Positions 43,836-54,169 of a stretch of DNA of 64,000 bases are shown piece after piece. Source of the stretch: Ornithodoros turicata (taxonomy: Eukaryota > Arthropoda > Arachnida > Ixodida > Argasidae); assembly GCF_037126465.1 (NCBI RefSeq), contig NW_026999401.1, positions 394,501 to 458,500 of the forward strand. Reading direction: 5' to 3'. The translations under genes and the position numbers were made by a program. The notes under the pieces were generated by a model that saw nothing but the letters and a program-made list of their open reading frames with translations, was not told where the DNA came from and did no database searches. Numbering within the stretch: the first letter of the stretch is position 1; each line of letters begins with the position of its first letter.

Positions 43836-44131
43836 GGTCACATTGCCCGTGACTGTCGCCGCCGACGCAGGGACTTCGAGTATGATTCAAGAGCCTCAAG
43901 TTCATACAGCGCCTCAGGACTCCGGACCCGCCCTACGTTTTATGACCGGCCTGACGTGTCCCTTCGCACTGGCTACAGAGACCGTCCAATGTCACCCAAC
44001 GGTCGTCGATCACGATCCCCGTCACCACGGTTTCGAGACCCACGGCCGCCGCCTCGCAACCGCAGTCGCTCACCGATGCAGGAGGAAAACCAATAGCCGC
44101 GGTCCGAGGAGGGCGGACTGCGAAACGGGTC

Positions 44132-47100
44132 ATGAATCAAAATCCTCCCCGAAACCTCATCCTCATTGTCATTGATGGCCTCAGGCTCCATGCTCTCGTC
44201 GACACTGGTGCCACCACATCTGTAATAAGTAATGCGATTTGTAAGAAACTGCGCAAAGTGACAACTCCATATGATGGACCTGCTCTTCGGAGTGCTGCAG
44301 CCACAACTCTCTCGCCTACCGGCATATGCACCGCACGTGTCGTCATCGAAGGAGCCTGGTATCCTGTTCAGTTCGTCGTTCTTCCTTGCTGCCCGCATGA
44401 TGTCATATTAGGTTGGGACTTTCTCGGAGACCATGGGGCACTGATCGACTGTTCTGCCGAAGAATTATCTCTTTCTGGTATGCCCTGCAATTACGATCAG
44501 CACGTCAGCCTCCCGCCCCACAAACTACACGTCCTTTGTGACATATGCATCCCGTCCCGCTCCACAGTCTTCGTTTCCCTCAGCGCCGGCCCAGACGCGC
44601 CCGGCTCGACAGATATCATTGTTCATCCGCAAAATGGCTTACTCACTGCCAAAGGCCTGATTGCTCCTTCATGTGTGTGCACCATAACAAACAAGGAAGT
44701 GGTTATCCCGATCACCAATATCTCGGAGGGTCCCGTTTTGCTCCCCACAGGATCTTTCATTGCAACATGTGACTTCCACGATGCTCCTCATCTTATTGCT
44801 GTCCTGAATTCGACCGACGACTCCTCAATCCCTTCGACGATCCCGGCTTCTCAGCAATACGATGCTATCTTTCATTCAATGATGGCGCCACATTTACAGC
44901 CCTCTGAAAGGCAACAGCTTCTTGCGGTGATAAGACGCTACTCCTACCTTTTTGACATTGGCACATCACCACTCGGTGTCGCACGACATACCACTCATCG
45001 CATTGACACTGGAGATGCCGCCCCTTTGAGGCAGAGGCCGTACCGAGTTTCTGCTTCGGAAAGGGCAGTCATTGAAAAAGAAGTGGATCAAATGCTCTCG
45101 AAGCAAATCATTCGACCCTCGTCCAGTCCGTGGGCATCTCCAGTCGTGTTAGTCACGAAGAAAGACGGGAGTATCCGCTTTTGCATCGACTATCGCCGTA
45201 TCAACCGCATTACCAGAAAAGACGTCTATCCCATGCCACGGATCGATGATGCACTCGATACCCTTCGTGGTGCGAGCCACTTCTCGTCTCTAGACTTGCG
45301 GTCCGGCTACTGGCAGATCCCCATGGCCGAGGCCGACAAGGAAAAGACTGCCTTCACTACTCCGGACGGCCTGTTCGAATTCAACGTCATGCCGTTTGGA
45401 CTGTGCAACGCCCCAGCCACTTTTGAACGCATGATGGACTCTGTGCTCCGCGGCCTTCGCTGGAAAATTTGCCTCTGCTACCTTGACGACATTGTCGTCT
45501 TTGCGTCCACTTTTTCCGAACACATCAAGCGACTCGGTGACATCTTTCAATGCCTCGCAAAGGCTGGCCTACAACTTAACAGCAAAAAATGCAAGCTTGG
45601 GTACGACCGAATTAAGGTGCTGGGCCACGTCGTCTCTCGGGCAGGCATCGCACCGGATCCAGAAAAAATCAGGGCTGTGTCATCATTCCCTCAGCCAACC
45701 ACACCCAAGGATTTGCGCAGCTTCATAGGTCTCTGCTCTTACTTTCGTCGTTTCGTCAGAGGTTTCGCGGATATTGCCGCTCCGCTCACATGCCTCCTCA
45801 AGCAGAACTGCAAGTTCTCCTGGTCTCCTGAGCACACGGCTGCCTTTTCCCGTCTTAAAACAGCTTTGACGTCGACGCCCATCCTTTCTCACTTCGACCC
45901 AGCTGCGCTCACTGAGCTACATACAGATGCCAGTGGCGTGGGCATCGGGGCTGTTCTTGCTCAACGCGCACCTGATGCTCCTATGGAATCCGCTGTCGCC
46001 TTCGCCAGTCGGACACTTTCACAGCCTGAGAGGAACTATTCGACAACGGAGAAGGAATGCCTTGCCGTCGTATGGGCTGTCAAGAAATTTCGCCCCTACC
46101 TTTATGGACGTCCTTTCCTCATCCTTACAGACCACCACGCATTATGTTGGTTGACTACTCTCAAGGACCCGTCGGGACGCTTAGGCCGCTGGGTGCTGAG
46201 TCTCCAACAGTTCGACTATACTGTGAAGTATAAATCCGGGTGTAAGCACCGTGATGCTGACGCACTGTCTCGCTGCCCTTTGCCTGCCTTGACTCCTTCC
46301 GCAAAAGAAAGTGACGCGACAATCAATGCTCTCTCTCTGCAACCTGTCGACCTTCCCCTCCTCCGGGAATACCAACTTCACGATCCCGACTTCACAGAGA
46401 TCATTCGCCACCTCGACGGCACAGCCCCTTCCTCCGACCGCAAATTGCAGCGTAAATGTAAGAACTTCACGCTGCTGGATGCCACTTTGTACAAGCGTAA
46501 CTACGATCCTGAAGGCCAACGACTCTTACTGGCTGTGCCTCGGCAGCTCCGTCAGCAAATCCTCAACAGCTTGCACGACGACCCCACCGCTGGTCACTTG
46601 GGATTCTATAAAACCTACGACCGTGTACGAAAGCGCTATTTCTGGCCCAGAATGTACTCCAGCGTCTACAAATACGTTTCTTCCTGTCTTCCCTGCCAAC
46701 GCCGGAAGCCGCCTGCATCCCCCTCAGCCGGTCTCCTGGAGCCTCTTCAACCCCCCCATGCGCCCTTCGATCGCGTCGGCATCGACTTGCTCGGCCCTCT
46801 TCCTACCACGCCATCTGGCTACAAGTGGGTTGTCGTAGCCATCGACCACCTCACACGCTACGTCGAGACCGCTCCGCTTCGAACAGGTTCTTCCGACGAG
46901 ATAGCCAACTTCTTCATCCACTGCCTCCTGCTCCGCCACGGCGCTCCTAGAGTCCTCCTCAGTGATCGTGGCCGTCCATTTCTTGCTCACCTCCTTCAAG
47001 ATATTCTCAAGGCATGTTCCGTCGTCCATAATCTAACCTCCGCATACCATCCGCAAACCAACGGTCTTACTGAGCGGTTCAACCATACACTCGGCGACAT

Positions 47101-47695
47101 GCTGTCCCTTTATGTGTCGTCCGACCAAACAAATTGGGACACCCTGCTGCCCTACCTCACATTCGCCTATAATAGCGCCATCCAGTCCACAACTCAGTTC
47201 TCCCCTTTTCGTCTGGTCTACGGTCGAGATCCTATCTGCAACGTGGACACCATCTTCCCCTATCATCCTTCCACCGACCACAATCTCACCTTGGCCGATG
47301 CAACATCCCGAACCGAGGAATGCCGCCAACTTGCCCGGTGTCGCACATTCGGGCAGCAGGCCACAGCAAAGCACCGCTATGACGAACACCACAAGCAAGT
47401 ACATTACGAAGTGGGCGACCTCGTTTGGCTGTGGGTCCCAATTCGCAAGCCTGGCCTCTGCGAAAAGCTGATTTGCCGATACGTCGGGCCCTACCGTGTC
47501 CTAGCTCGGAACTCTGCCGCCAACTATGCCATCGAGCCCCTTCAACCACCTTCCGACCGCCGCTGTCGTTCTCGCGAGAACGCACACGTTTGCCGCCTAA
47601 AACCCTACAAGGAACGTCATCTCTCAGAACAGTGTGAAGCCAGGATGGCTTCCCCTTCGCCACGGGGAAGATGTGAGGCAGAATCATCGCCATGA
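44132..47695 (+). CDS. pol: Gypsy pol polyprotein (protease, RT, RNase H, integrase)
   Basis: An intact 1187-codon frame in -1 relation to gag. The frame is open upstream of ATG 44132 and overlaps the gag 3' end, so expression by -1 frameshifting near the gag end is plausible; no perfect slippery heptamer was seen. Domains in order: aspartic protease (DTGA at residues 24-27), RT with YLDD at about 450-453, RNase H (TDAS near 599, RTLSQPERNYSTTEKE near 630), integrase with HHCC zinc finger (about 813-865), DDE core (D near 884, D near 944, E near 981) and a GPY/F-type C-terminus (VGPYRVL near 1117). All catalytic residues I can locate are present. The stop (47693-47695) lies 22-24 bases inside the 3' LTR. 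No env follows. Confidence 0.93.
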   Translation: MNQNPPRNLILIVIDGLRLHALVDTGATTSVISNAICKKLRKVTTPYDGPALRSAAATTLSPTGICTARVVIEGAWYPVQFVVLPCCPHDVILGWDFLGDHGALIDCSAEELSLSGMPCNYDQHVSLPPHKLHVLCDICIPSRSTVFVSLSAGPDAPGSTDIIVHPQNGLLTAKGLIAPSCVCTITNKEVVIPITNISEGPVLLPTGSFIATCDFHDAPHLIAVLNSTDDSSIPSTIPASQQYDAIFHSMMAPHLQPSERQQLLAVIRRYSYLFDIGTSPLGVARHTTHRIDTGDAAPLRQRPYRVSASERAVIEKEVDQMLSKQIIRPSSSPWASPVVLVTKKDGSIRFCIDYRRINRITRKDVYPMPRIDDALDTLRGASHFSSLDLRSGYWQIPMAEADKEKTAFTTPDGLFEFNVMPFGLCNAPATFERMMDSVLRGLRWKICLCYLDDIVVFASTFSEHIKRLGDIFQCLAKAGLQLNSKKCKLGYDRIKVLGHVVSRAGIAPDPEKIRAVSSFPQPTTPKDLRSFIGLCSYFRRFVRGFADIAAPLTCLLKQNCKFSWSPEHTAAFSRLKTALTSTPILSHFDPAALTELHTDASGVGIGAVLAQRAPDAPMESAVAFASRTLSQPERNYSTTEKECLAVVWAVKKFRPYLYGRPFLILTDHHALCWLTTLKDPSGRLGRWVLSLQQFDYTVKYKSGCKHRDADALSRCPLPALTPSAKESDATINALSLQPVDLPLLREYQLHDPDFTEIIRHLDGTAPSSDRKLQRKCKNFTLLDATLYKRNYDPEGQRLLLAVPRQLRQQILNSLHDDPTAGHLGFYKTYDRVRKRYFWPRMYSSVYKYVSSCLPCQRRKPPASPSAGLLEPLQPPHAPFDRVGIDLLGPLPTTPSGYKWVVVAIDHLTRYVETAPLRTGSSDEIANFFIHCLLLRHGAPRVLLSDRGRPFLAHLLQDILKACSVVHNLTSAYHPQTNGLTERFNHTLGDMLSLYVSSDQTNWDTLLPYLTFAYNSAIQSTTQFSPFRLVYGRDPICNVDTIFPYHPSTDHNLTLADATSRTEECRQLARCRTFGQQATAKHRYDEHHKQVHYEVGDLVWLWVPIRKPGLCEKLICRYVGPYRVLARNSAANYAIEPLQPPSDRRCRSRENAHVCRLKPYKERHLSEQCEARMASPSPRGRCEAESSP
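47664..47671 (+). other. Polypurine tract of the Gypsy element
   Basis: GGGGAAGA immediately precedes the 3' LTR. This is the expected primer site for plus-strand DNA synthesis. Confidence 0.7.
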
Positions 47696-47789
47696 CCATC
47701 ACTGCATCTTAGCGCGAGTTGCAACCACCCGCATTCATTCTTCCTGCCCTCATTAAACGGCTCTTCTCTCGCCCTTTCGCTATCTCACA
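47672..47789 (+). repeat. 3' LTR of the Gypsy element
   Basis: 118 bp, identical to the 5' LTR. Contains the last codons and stop of pol. Confidence 0.95.
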
Positions 47790-47793
47790 ATAT

Positions 47794-49195
47794 TTTCACG
47801 CACGTGCGTGTTTCAGGATCTGTTAGACACGAAGTACGGCTTGCAACTAAGATAGTCCTCTCAACCTGCCCCGTCGCTTGTGCCCAAAGTCCCTATTAGA
47901 ATTTCACCCCGCGAACGTTTTGAAAAATACCTAATTTTGTTCACGAAATTGGTAATTTTTTTCTTCTTCGCAGTACGTGGCATTCCATAGAGGCTGGCGC
48001 AAAAATTTCTGCTCTATGTAAAGAGATGACTGAGATATTACATTTTGCAGAGAGGTGACAGAGAGAATACACAAATGTAGGAAGCTCAAAGTATTTGGTA
48101 AATTCATCAACACCCGAAATATCGAAATGCGGAATGCGCCTGAGAATGAATGGGGACCAACGAGGAACAGACGGGCGGATCATTTTTTGTTGACAGAACA
48201 CCAGTGACTGCTGCTTGCTAAACCAGCCACACTGTCATCGTCCTCTTTGCCCGAAGAGCTCAGGCGCTCCAAATCACCGCTTTCGTCTCTGCTTCCCGGA
48301 CACATATCGCTGGTGTCAACGTCCGTGTCCTCACAAATCTCGCGGTAACTTCATTTTTGTGACAAACGCGATGCACGAGAGGTTTAAAAACGGTTTAAAA
48401 TCCTGCGCTGTCAGCTCACGTTTTTCGCTTCAAACGGCGACACGACGATCACTCCGAGACATACAGTGCTGCCCCCTACACCCTTGCAGAACCAGAACGT
48501 CGTGTGGACGAGTCACAGTTTTCCAAAGGAATCAAACGAAAGCTGTTTTTCTGAAGACAAGTGACGCTCGCCCAACGCGGTTAGGGGGTCGAACTTCGAG
48601 ATCGAGTCAGGGACGTTCGATCATCACCAGTCAGGGACTCATGTAGACCTCCTCTACAAACACGAATAATCTCGGGCTCCTTCGAGAATGCTAACCGGCC
48701 AAAAATGTTCTGAAAACCAACAAAAAAAAGTTGGTCCAAAATGTGCTCTGTCCCTAAGCTCTTACCACACCACCTGAGTTGTTCTCATTCGTTGTGCCCT
48801 TCAAGAAGATAGATGGAAATGGCAAAAGGGCAAGGGTGCAGGCCAGCTGGTACATGGTGAAAAATTGGAACCCGAGAAAGGGACAGAGGAGGGACGACAC
48901 GACAAGATAGATGGACCCTCCTACTTTGACACTTCCAACACCAGGCAAAGATTCATGCCATGCATGGAAAATGCAGCAATGCCACCCACACGTCACGAGG
49001 ACGCGCAGAATGAGCAACACTTTTTCACGTTTCGGCCTTAACTGGGGCTTATATCCCACATACACAGCACTAAATTTTTCTTTTATTGGTGAGATACTCT
49101 ACAAACCCTAAAAGGGTCGAAGTAGGAGGGGCACAGAAATTGCAAATTGAAATACTGTCAAAATTAGAAGTGAAAGGATTGAAAGGAGATTGAAA
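47794..49195. other. Presumed intron sequence, nothing clear
   Basis: A 143-codon plus-strand frame at 48215-48646 has no domain I recognise, and I do not call it a gene. No finger-like or SUMO-motif exon was found here on the minus strand. Confidence 0.3.
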
Positions 49196-49197
49196 TA

Positions 49198-49849
49198 CAG
49201 TCGCCGACCGATTTTTCGGACATGCTCGATTATTCGGAGTCGTTCGCGGAACGGTCGCTGGTCCCATAGAGGTGATGTATAAGAACGTCCAAAATTTCGG
49301 ACGCCGTGCAGCTCCGTCGCTCGATATTTCGGACTCTGCTCGATTTCTCTCACGAGGTGATGGAAAACATTGGTATCATCTGAAATTCGTATCAAAAGAA
49401 CTCAACCAACTAAAATATTGAGGCAACAAAATAGGCAGTGATGATTGTTGATTTTCCATTCCTCTGAGTAGAAGAGGTCTGTCGTAGCGCTTTTGCGTCT
49501 TCGCTTTTGGCCAACCGCCCAGCACGCGCTGCCCGCCCGCGAGTCGCGCGACAGCGCTGTAAAGCGAGCTTCACCTAAAGCACGCATGCGTTAGGTGAAG
49601 CTGACTTGCGAACTCGATGACGGTGGTGCCTCTGTCAGTGTACTTACAGTGACGAAATGTCGCTTCGGGAAATAGATGCTGATGTTATCAGGCAGAGCTG
49701 GAAGTGCGATAGGAAAGCATCAACAAATTTTTCCAGCCTACTAGGGTTTAGTGAAGTTTATTTTGAAGCGAAATTAGTTTTCTCGGACTGCTCGATTATT
49801 CGGACTCTTGCGCGATCCCCGCAGAGTCCGAAAAATCGGACGGCGACTG
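49198..49849. mobile_element. pogo/Tigger-type MITE CAGTCGCCG, TA target
   Basis: Ends CAGTCGCCGACCGATTTTTC and the complement of CAGTCGCCGTCCGATTTTTC, flanked by TA (49196-49197 and 49850-49851). TTCGGACTNTGCTCGAT phrases repeat inside both ends. 652 bp without transposase. Confidence 0.8.
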
Positions 49850-50040
49850 TATAACCAAGAATCTCCACATCTATTTTGCCCACTTTGAGAACCTTCCATA
49901 GAACAGGGCATGCTCTGGAGAGCTGATGCGCGTCTGTCTGTCAGAAAACTAAAGTGCACTGCTGTTGCATCCCACTTTTTGTCCGTATCATGCTATTGAG
50001 TTTGGTGTTCACTAAATGTCCCTGACCATTTTGTATTTAC

Positions 50041-50193
50041 CTTCTGATGTTGAGTCACAGCTGTGTCCCATCTGGTCCTGTTCTGTCAAGAGTGCAACAT
50101 TGTAAGGCTCTGTCTTGACTTCTACGATAGAATGTCCATTTGAAGGTTCCTCTTGAGGTTCTTCTTTAACGTGACACATCCCAGCTGTCACTC
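50041..50193 (-). CDS. Internal exon (153 bp), SUMO-motif repeat exon 2
   Basis: Minus-strand exon with acceptor TTTACATTCAG and donor AAG/GTAAATAC. It is phase 1 at both ends and has 51 codons. It encodes a VTAG...HVKEEPQEEP...EVKTEPYNVAL...DSTSEG peptide. The (V/I)K-E-P and VKTEP motifs fit the SUMO-acceptor consensus psi-K-x-E and are frequent in regulatory N-termini of zinc-finger proteins. It is a tandem paralogue of 50851-51003. With phase-1 acceptor 41966 it can be spliced in frame to the zinc-finger exon. No longer open frame or domain is present. Confidence comes from paired splice sites conserved in both copies. Confidence 0.7.
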
Positions 50194-50284
50194 CTGAATG
50201 TAAAACAAAAAGGGGGAGAAGTAAGCCATATTTGCGAGGCTTCGAGTCACATGACAACCACCTCCGTACAGTGTGAGGGATTTG

Positions 50285-50620
50285 GGGAGACAAAACGGAT
50301 TTAAATCAAATCCGAATCAGGTCCGGATTTAAATTTATTTGAGTAAATCAAATCACTTAAAATCCAGATTTATTTCCAGCACACCAAGTGAAATCCCTTT
50401 TTAAATACAGATTTTTCAAACGCATCACAAAATCCGGAAGAGGAACTAACGCAGCTGAATACCTCTGGAATGGCTTCAGAATCAACCGTAGTTTTCGAAG
50501 CTCGGATTTTTACACACAATACTTAATTACTAACAGGAATTCCTACCAATTGCATAACTGGGAAAGAGAGGCGAAACACATGGAAGACATGTATTACAGT
50601 GGAGCCGCATGAGCACAAAA
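50285..50620. repeat. AAATCC/GGATTT-rich repeat in the intron
   Basis: Contains repeated ATTTAAATCAAATCC and GGATTTAAATTTATTTGAG phrases near 50300-50370, characteristic of a non-autonomous DNA transposon family. Termini could not be fixed. It separates the two duplicated exon units. Confidence 0.4.
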
Positions 50621-50850
50621 AATGCAACTTGGTCATTAGCTATTTCCTTATATTGAGATGACGTGAAATTTGATAAAGAATCTCCACGTCTATTTTCCAT
50701 AACTTTCAGAATCTTCCATTGAACAGAACGTGTGCATGAAATCTGATACCTGTCTGTCAGGAAACTAAAGTGAATTTCTGTTGTATCCCTCTTTTTGTCA
50801 CGCTATTGAGTTTGGTGTTGACTAAGTGTCCTCGACCATTTTGTATTTAC

Positions 50851-51003
50851 CTTCTGATGTTGAATCACAGTTCTGTCCCATTTGGTCCTGTCCAGTCAAG
50901 ATTGCAACGCTATAAGGCTCCGTTTTGACTTTCATGATTGCATGTTCCATTGAAGATTCCTCTCGAGGTTCTACTTTAATGTCACACGTCCCAGCTGTCA
51001 CTC
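50851..51003 (-). CDS. Internal exon (153 bp), SUMO-motif repeat exon 1
   Basis: Same length, phase and splice sites as 50041-50193 (acceptor TTTACTTTAG, donor AAG/GTAAATAC). Encodes VTAG...DIKVEPREES...MKVKTEPYSVAIL...DSTSEG. The flanking intron DNA is also duplicated (compare 49855-50230 with 50672-51040), so a unit of about 0.8 kb was tandemly duplicated. Both being phase 1-1 keeps the frame open when both are included, or one is skipped. Confidence 0.72.
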
Positions 51004-51103
51004 CTAAAGTAAAACAAAAAGGAGAGAAGTAAGCCACATTGTGAAGCTTGGGGTCACATGACGACCACCTCCATACTTTTTCTGAGCCTAGTTTAACTAC
51101 ATA

Positions 51104-51811
51104 TTGCACCTAGAGGAGTGCGCTGTCGCCAGTAACGAAAAGTCGGGGCTACACCACAGCCAATGGTGCACGAATGGAAGCGTGGGAAAGGGTTTCGGAA
51201 GGGTGAAGGGGCATACGCCTCGTACAGCGCCTATAGAGGGCGCCGCAAACGAATCCCCTAGTGGGAGGAGTGGCCACTTTTCCCGGGGCCTCGTTGTACA
51301 CTCTGCGGTGTTGCCTATATGCGGCCTTCTGCATCACGTCCACCGTAAGCACATCAATATTCAGAACACAAAAGCAGTAAGCTATGGGCGGTACGTGGAG
51401 CAGTGTGCTATCGTCCAGTTTGAGAACGACTACGACTGTAGAGCGCAGAGACGTGGCACGTGTGTAATATTAGAGCACCAGTCATGGCTGTTCTACATGC
51501 CCGATGGTGTTGTCGTGAAAGACAATGATGTATAACGTCTGCATGTACAGCTGGAGGGTCCCTGCTCCAGTGCAAAAATTGACATAGTGGAGCGCAATAG
51601 AAGGACATTTTATAGATGAAACATACGAAGTACTTCTCGGATCATTTGACTTGGCATCATCAGCAAAATGGTGATTACATATATAACAGTGTTATTTGTT
51701 GGGCATCCACGGTGATCTATCTTTACTAAAAGAAACAATGAATGAAGTTTGCATAGCTTCCTGACAGTGGTTAACTTCACTGCAAACGAACACGTTTCAC
51801 TGTACGTTTAA
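51104..51811. other. Intron sequence; unassigned 143-codon frame
   Basis: A plus-strand frame at 51104-51535 is open but shows no domain I can name. It is opposite to the proposed gene and I leave it uncalled. Confidence 0.3.
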
Positions 51812-51813
51812 TA

Positions 51814-52484
51814 CCTCTGTCAGACGGGCACATATACGGCCTTTAGGGTTATGGCATTAAGAAATGGATATGGCCTTCAGCTCTGGGAAGCTGCCAGACG
51901 GTATCTGTGAACGCACGGTGCCGATGATGTCCACATCGACAAACACATCTGCGAACGTCGAATGTAATGTAGTGAAGTCACATGTTTTTGACACTGAGAG
52001 TACACGAAAACGACGGTATTTTGAAAATACAACAGCAAACTACATTTGCTTTGAAGTGATTTGGATATTTTTTTGAGTGGCGTCCAACTTTCTGGATGCA
52101 GACGACACGATGTGATGCTTCGTGCAGTGGTTCGAGGGTGTCACTACGAACTGAACACCTGAACAGACGAGATAAAAAGCGAAGCAAAGTGCAAAAATGC
52201 AACAGAAAAACGTGAAAAAAAAAGGTGACAGAACATTACATCGCGAAAAAAAAAACATTTTAAATCTAATTTAATTAAATGTGCGAATCCTGCTTATGGC
52301 GTTTGGTGACGAGGCTTGGGCAGTTTCGATGGAACGTCGTAATCTGTCTTGCGGTAACGCCGTTGCCCTTCTATCTCAGTTTTGTCACAAAGGCTGTATT
52401 GCTGACCATCTGGCAAGGAGTTAATGACAGTACGCACTTACGGCCATAACCGTTAAGGCCGTATATGTGCCCGTCTGACAGGGG
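51814..52484. mobile_element. TA-flanked MITE CCTCTGTCAGACGGGCAC
   Basis: Ends CCTCTGTCAGACGGGCACAT and the complement of CCCCTGTCAGACGGGCACAT, inverted over about 40 bp and flanked by TA (51812-51813 and 52485-52486). 671 bp, no coding potential. Confidence 0.78.
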
Positions 52485-53059
52485 TATAACTGCGCTTCAG
52501 TCTTCTCTCCTTTTCACGAGGCTGCCAAGGAAACAAAGAAAATTTTGTTCCAGACGGCGCGCCTCATAGGTGAACGCACATTGCACCACGCAACAATCGT
52601 TCTTCATCTTGTTCTGCACCATACAATGTGCAGCAAACCAGTGCTTTCCCCAGAAATTCGCTGCTGGGGGGTGCCGAGCTTTCAGTGGGTGGGTGGGGAT
52701 ATGCTTTGTGAAGGTTCCACTTACGGAATTTTTCTTAGACACGGAAAGAATCGTGGCACAAAGGTGACATATCTGCACAGCTTTCCCGTTTTATTTGTAC
52801 ATGTTATTACGTTACAACACAGTACATTAGAATACAGATTCGTTATGAACGGCATTTCAACATTAAGGTGCATAATCGCACGACCGACAAAGAAAAAAGA
52901 CTAGCCCCTTGTCTCACGAAGCTCAATGAATACCTAGCAACCAACGGTGAAAACCAGAAACCAGAGACGAGAAAAGCAGAATACCTCGCTCGATTGAGTT
53001 GAGCGCAAATGGTTCTTGATGGTCCACATTGAGTTTGCGTGCCCGCACGCATTTTTGCT

Positions 53060-54123
53060 CGTATATGCGCGCAATATATGCGTTGAACAGTCACTTTCAA
53101 ATGATTTTGGGCAAATGCATGGTACGATCATCTGCATGACTGTGGTCCTGCAGCCCAAGTTTCCCAAGGTCCTCCCCCAAGCAGCTTTAACCAACGTGGT
53201 AACAGTGATCCGTGTCTTCTCCAAGGCCACTGACCCCTCGATCCATGAAGAACACGCAACAAGGGCACAATCCGATCTTGCTAGAACACTACAGGGTTAG
53301 TCTAGCAAATGTTACACATTTTTATCGCAACGTAAAAATAGAAGACGGGATTTATCCTACACCAAACTTTGCGGACTGGTAGCCATTTGTCTGAAGTTTT
53401 GTTGGAATTTTTTGTGAGCATTATGGTCCCGTAGAAGAAAAATTAAAAATCGAGCAAAATTTCACTCTATGCATTTTCTATGGCCTATCTCACTCAAAAG
53501 CCGCCATCTTGTGCTGTGTGCGCTTCATTTTCATTCCACCACACACAGGTGGCACCAGCATACAGAACAGGACTTGAACATGAGCATTGGCGCACAACAT
53601 CAGAATCGGAATGACACATCGTTGTAGGCAGCGCTACCCGTGTGACGTGATGTGAATGTGAAGCAGACACAAGAAAAAATGGTGGTGTTTGGGTGGGATG
53701 GGCCATTGAAAATGCATGGGGTGAGATTTTGCTTTATTTTAAATTTTCTTTCTACATGACCGTAGCACTTACAAAAAATCTGAATGAAACTTCAGATAAA
53801 TGGCTATCAGTCTGCAAAGAATGGGATGGGTCAAACCTAGTCTTCTATTTTTACGGTGCGGTCGAAATGTGTAATGTTTGCTAGAATAAACCCTGTACAA
53901 CTCCTTCGTTGTACACCATGCCGGTCACAGAATAATAATAATCACAGGGCCGCAGGGTTTATCGCCTTCCCTGCGGTATCCTTTGTCGCACAAATCAGTC
54001 GCGTCGTACTTCCCGTGGCTTATCTGCGAGTGCGGCGTATCTGCTGGTAAAATTTTCAAAATGTTCCTAAAAAATGGGCCCCGCGGCTCATCTGAAGTGT
54101 GGCTTATGCGCGTGAAATTACGG
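53060..54123. mobile_element. Tigger-like MITE copy with nested MITE
   Basis: Ends GTGAAATTACGG next to TA at 54124-54125. The interior (GGCTTATCTGCGAG, GTTGTACACCATG, CACAATCCGATCTTG) is an inverted copy of 55563-56080. The left end is not identified. A second MITE (53292-53895) interrupts it. Confidence 0.6.
53292..53895. mobile_element. TA-flanked MITE CAGGGTTAGTCTAGCAAA
   Basis: Ends CAGGGTTAGTCTAGCAAATG and the complement of CAGGGTTTATTCTAGCAAAC, with TA at 53290-53291 and 53896-53897. The related element at 55563-56080 has the uninterrupted site with a single TA at 55749-55750. Confidence 0.75.
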
Positions 54124-54169
54124 TACATCTATAGAATATTATCGTGTCATGTTCCCCAAGAGCATTCTA

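Larger units (their letters stand above)
42566..47789 (+). mobile_element. Ty3/Gypsy LTR retrotransposon, complete length
   Basis: Two 118-bp LTRs (42566-42683 and 47672-47789) are identical over their full length by direct reading. They are flanked by the 4-bp duplication ATAT (42562-42565 and 47790-47793). LTRs start TGTGAGG and end CTCACA. A likely primer-binding region begins TGGTGGAGGTGCGA just inside the left LTR. A purine tract GGGGAAGA touches the right LTR. Gag and pol lie between and there is no env-like frame. Domain order PR-RT-RNaseH-INT is that of Ty3/Gypsy. Identical LTRs imply recent insertion. It lies in the proposed intron of the zinc-finger gene, in the opposite orientation. 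Confidence 0.95.

Noticed and set aside
45290..47702. Open frames antisense to or out of frame with Gypsy pol
   Set aside because: They overlap an intact, domain-complete pol gene and follow from its codon composition; no independent support.
48215..48646. A 143-codon plus-strand protein
   Set aside because: No recognisable domain, no splice context, and located in the presumed intron of a minus-strand gene.
51104..51535. A 143-codon plus-strand protein
   Set aside because: Open by length only; composition and context gave no functional hint.
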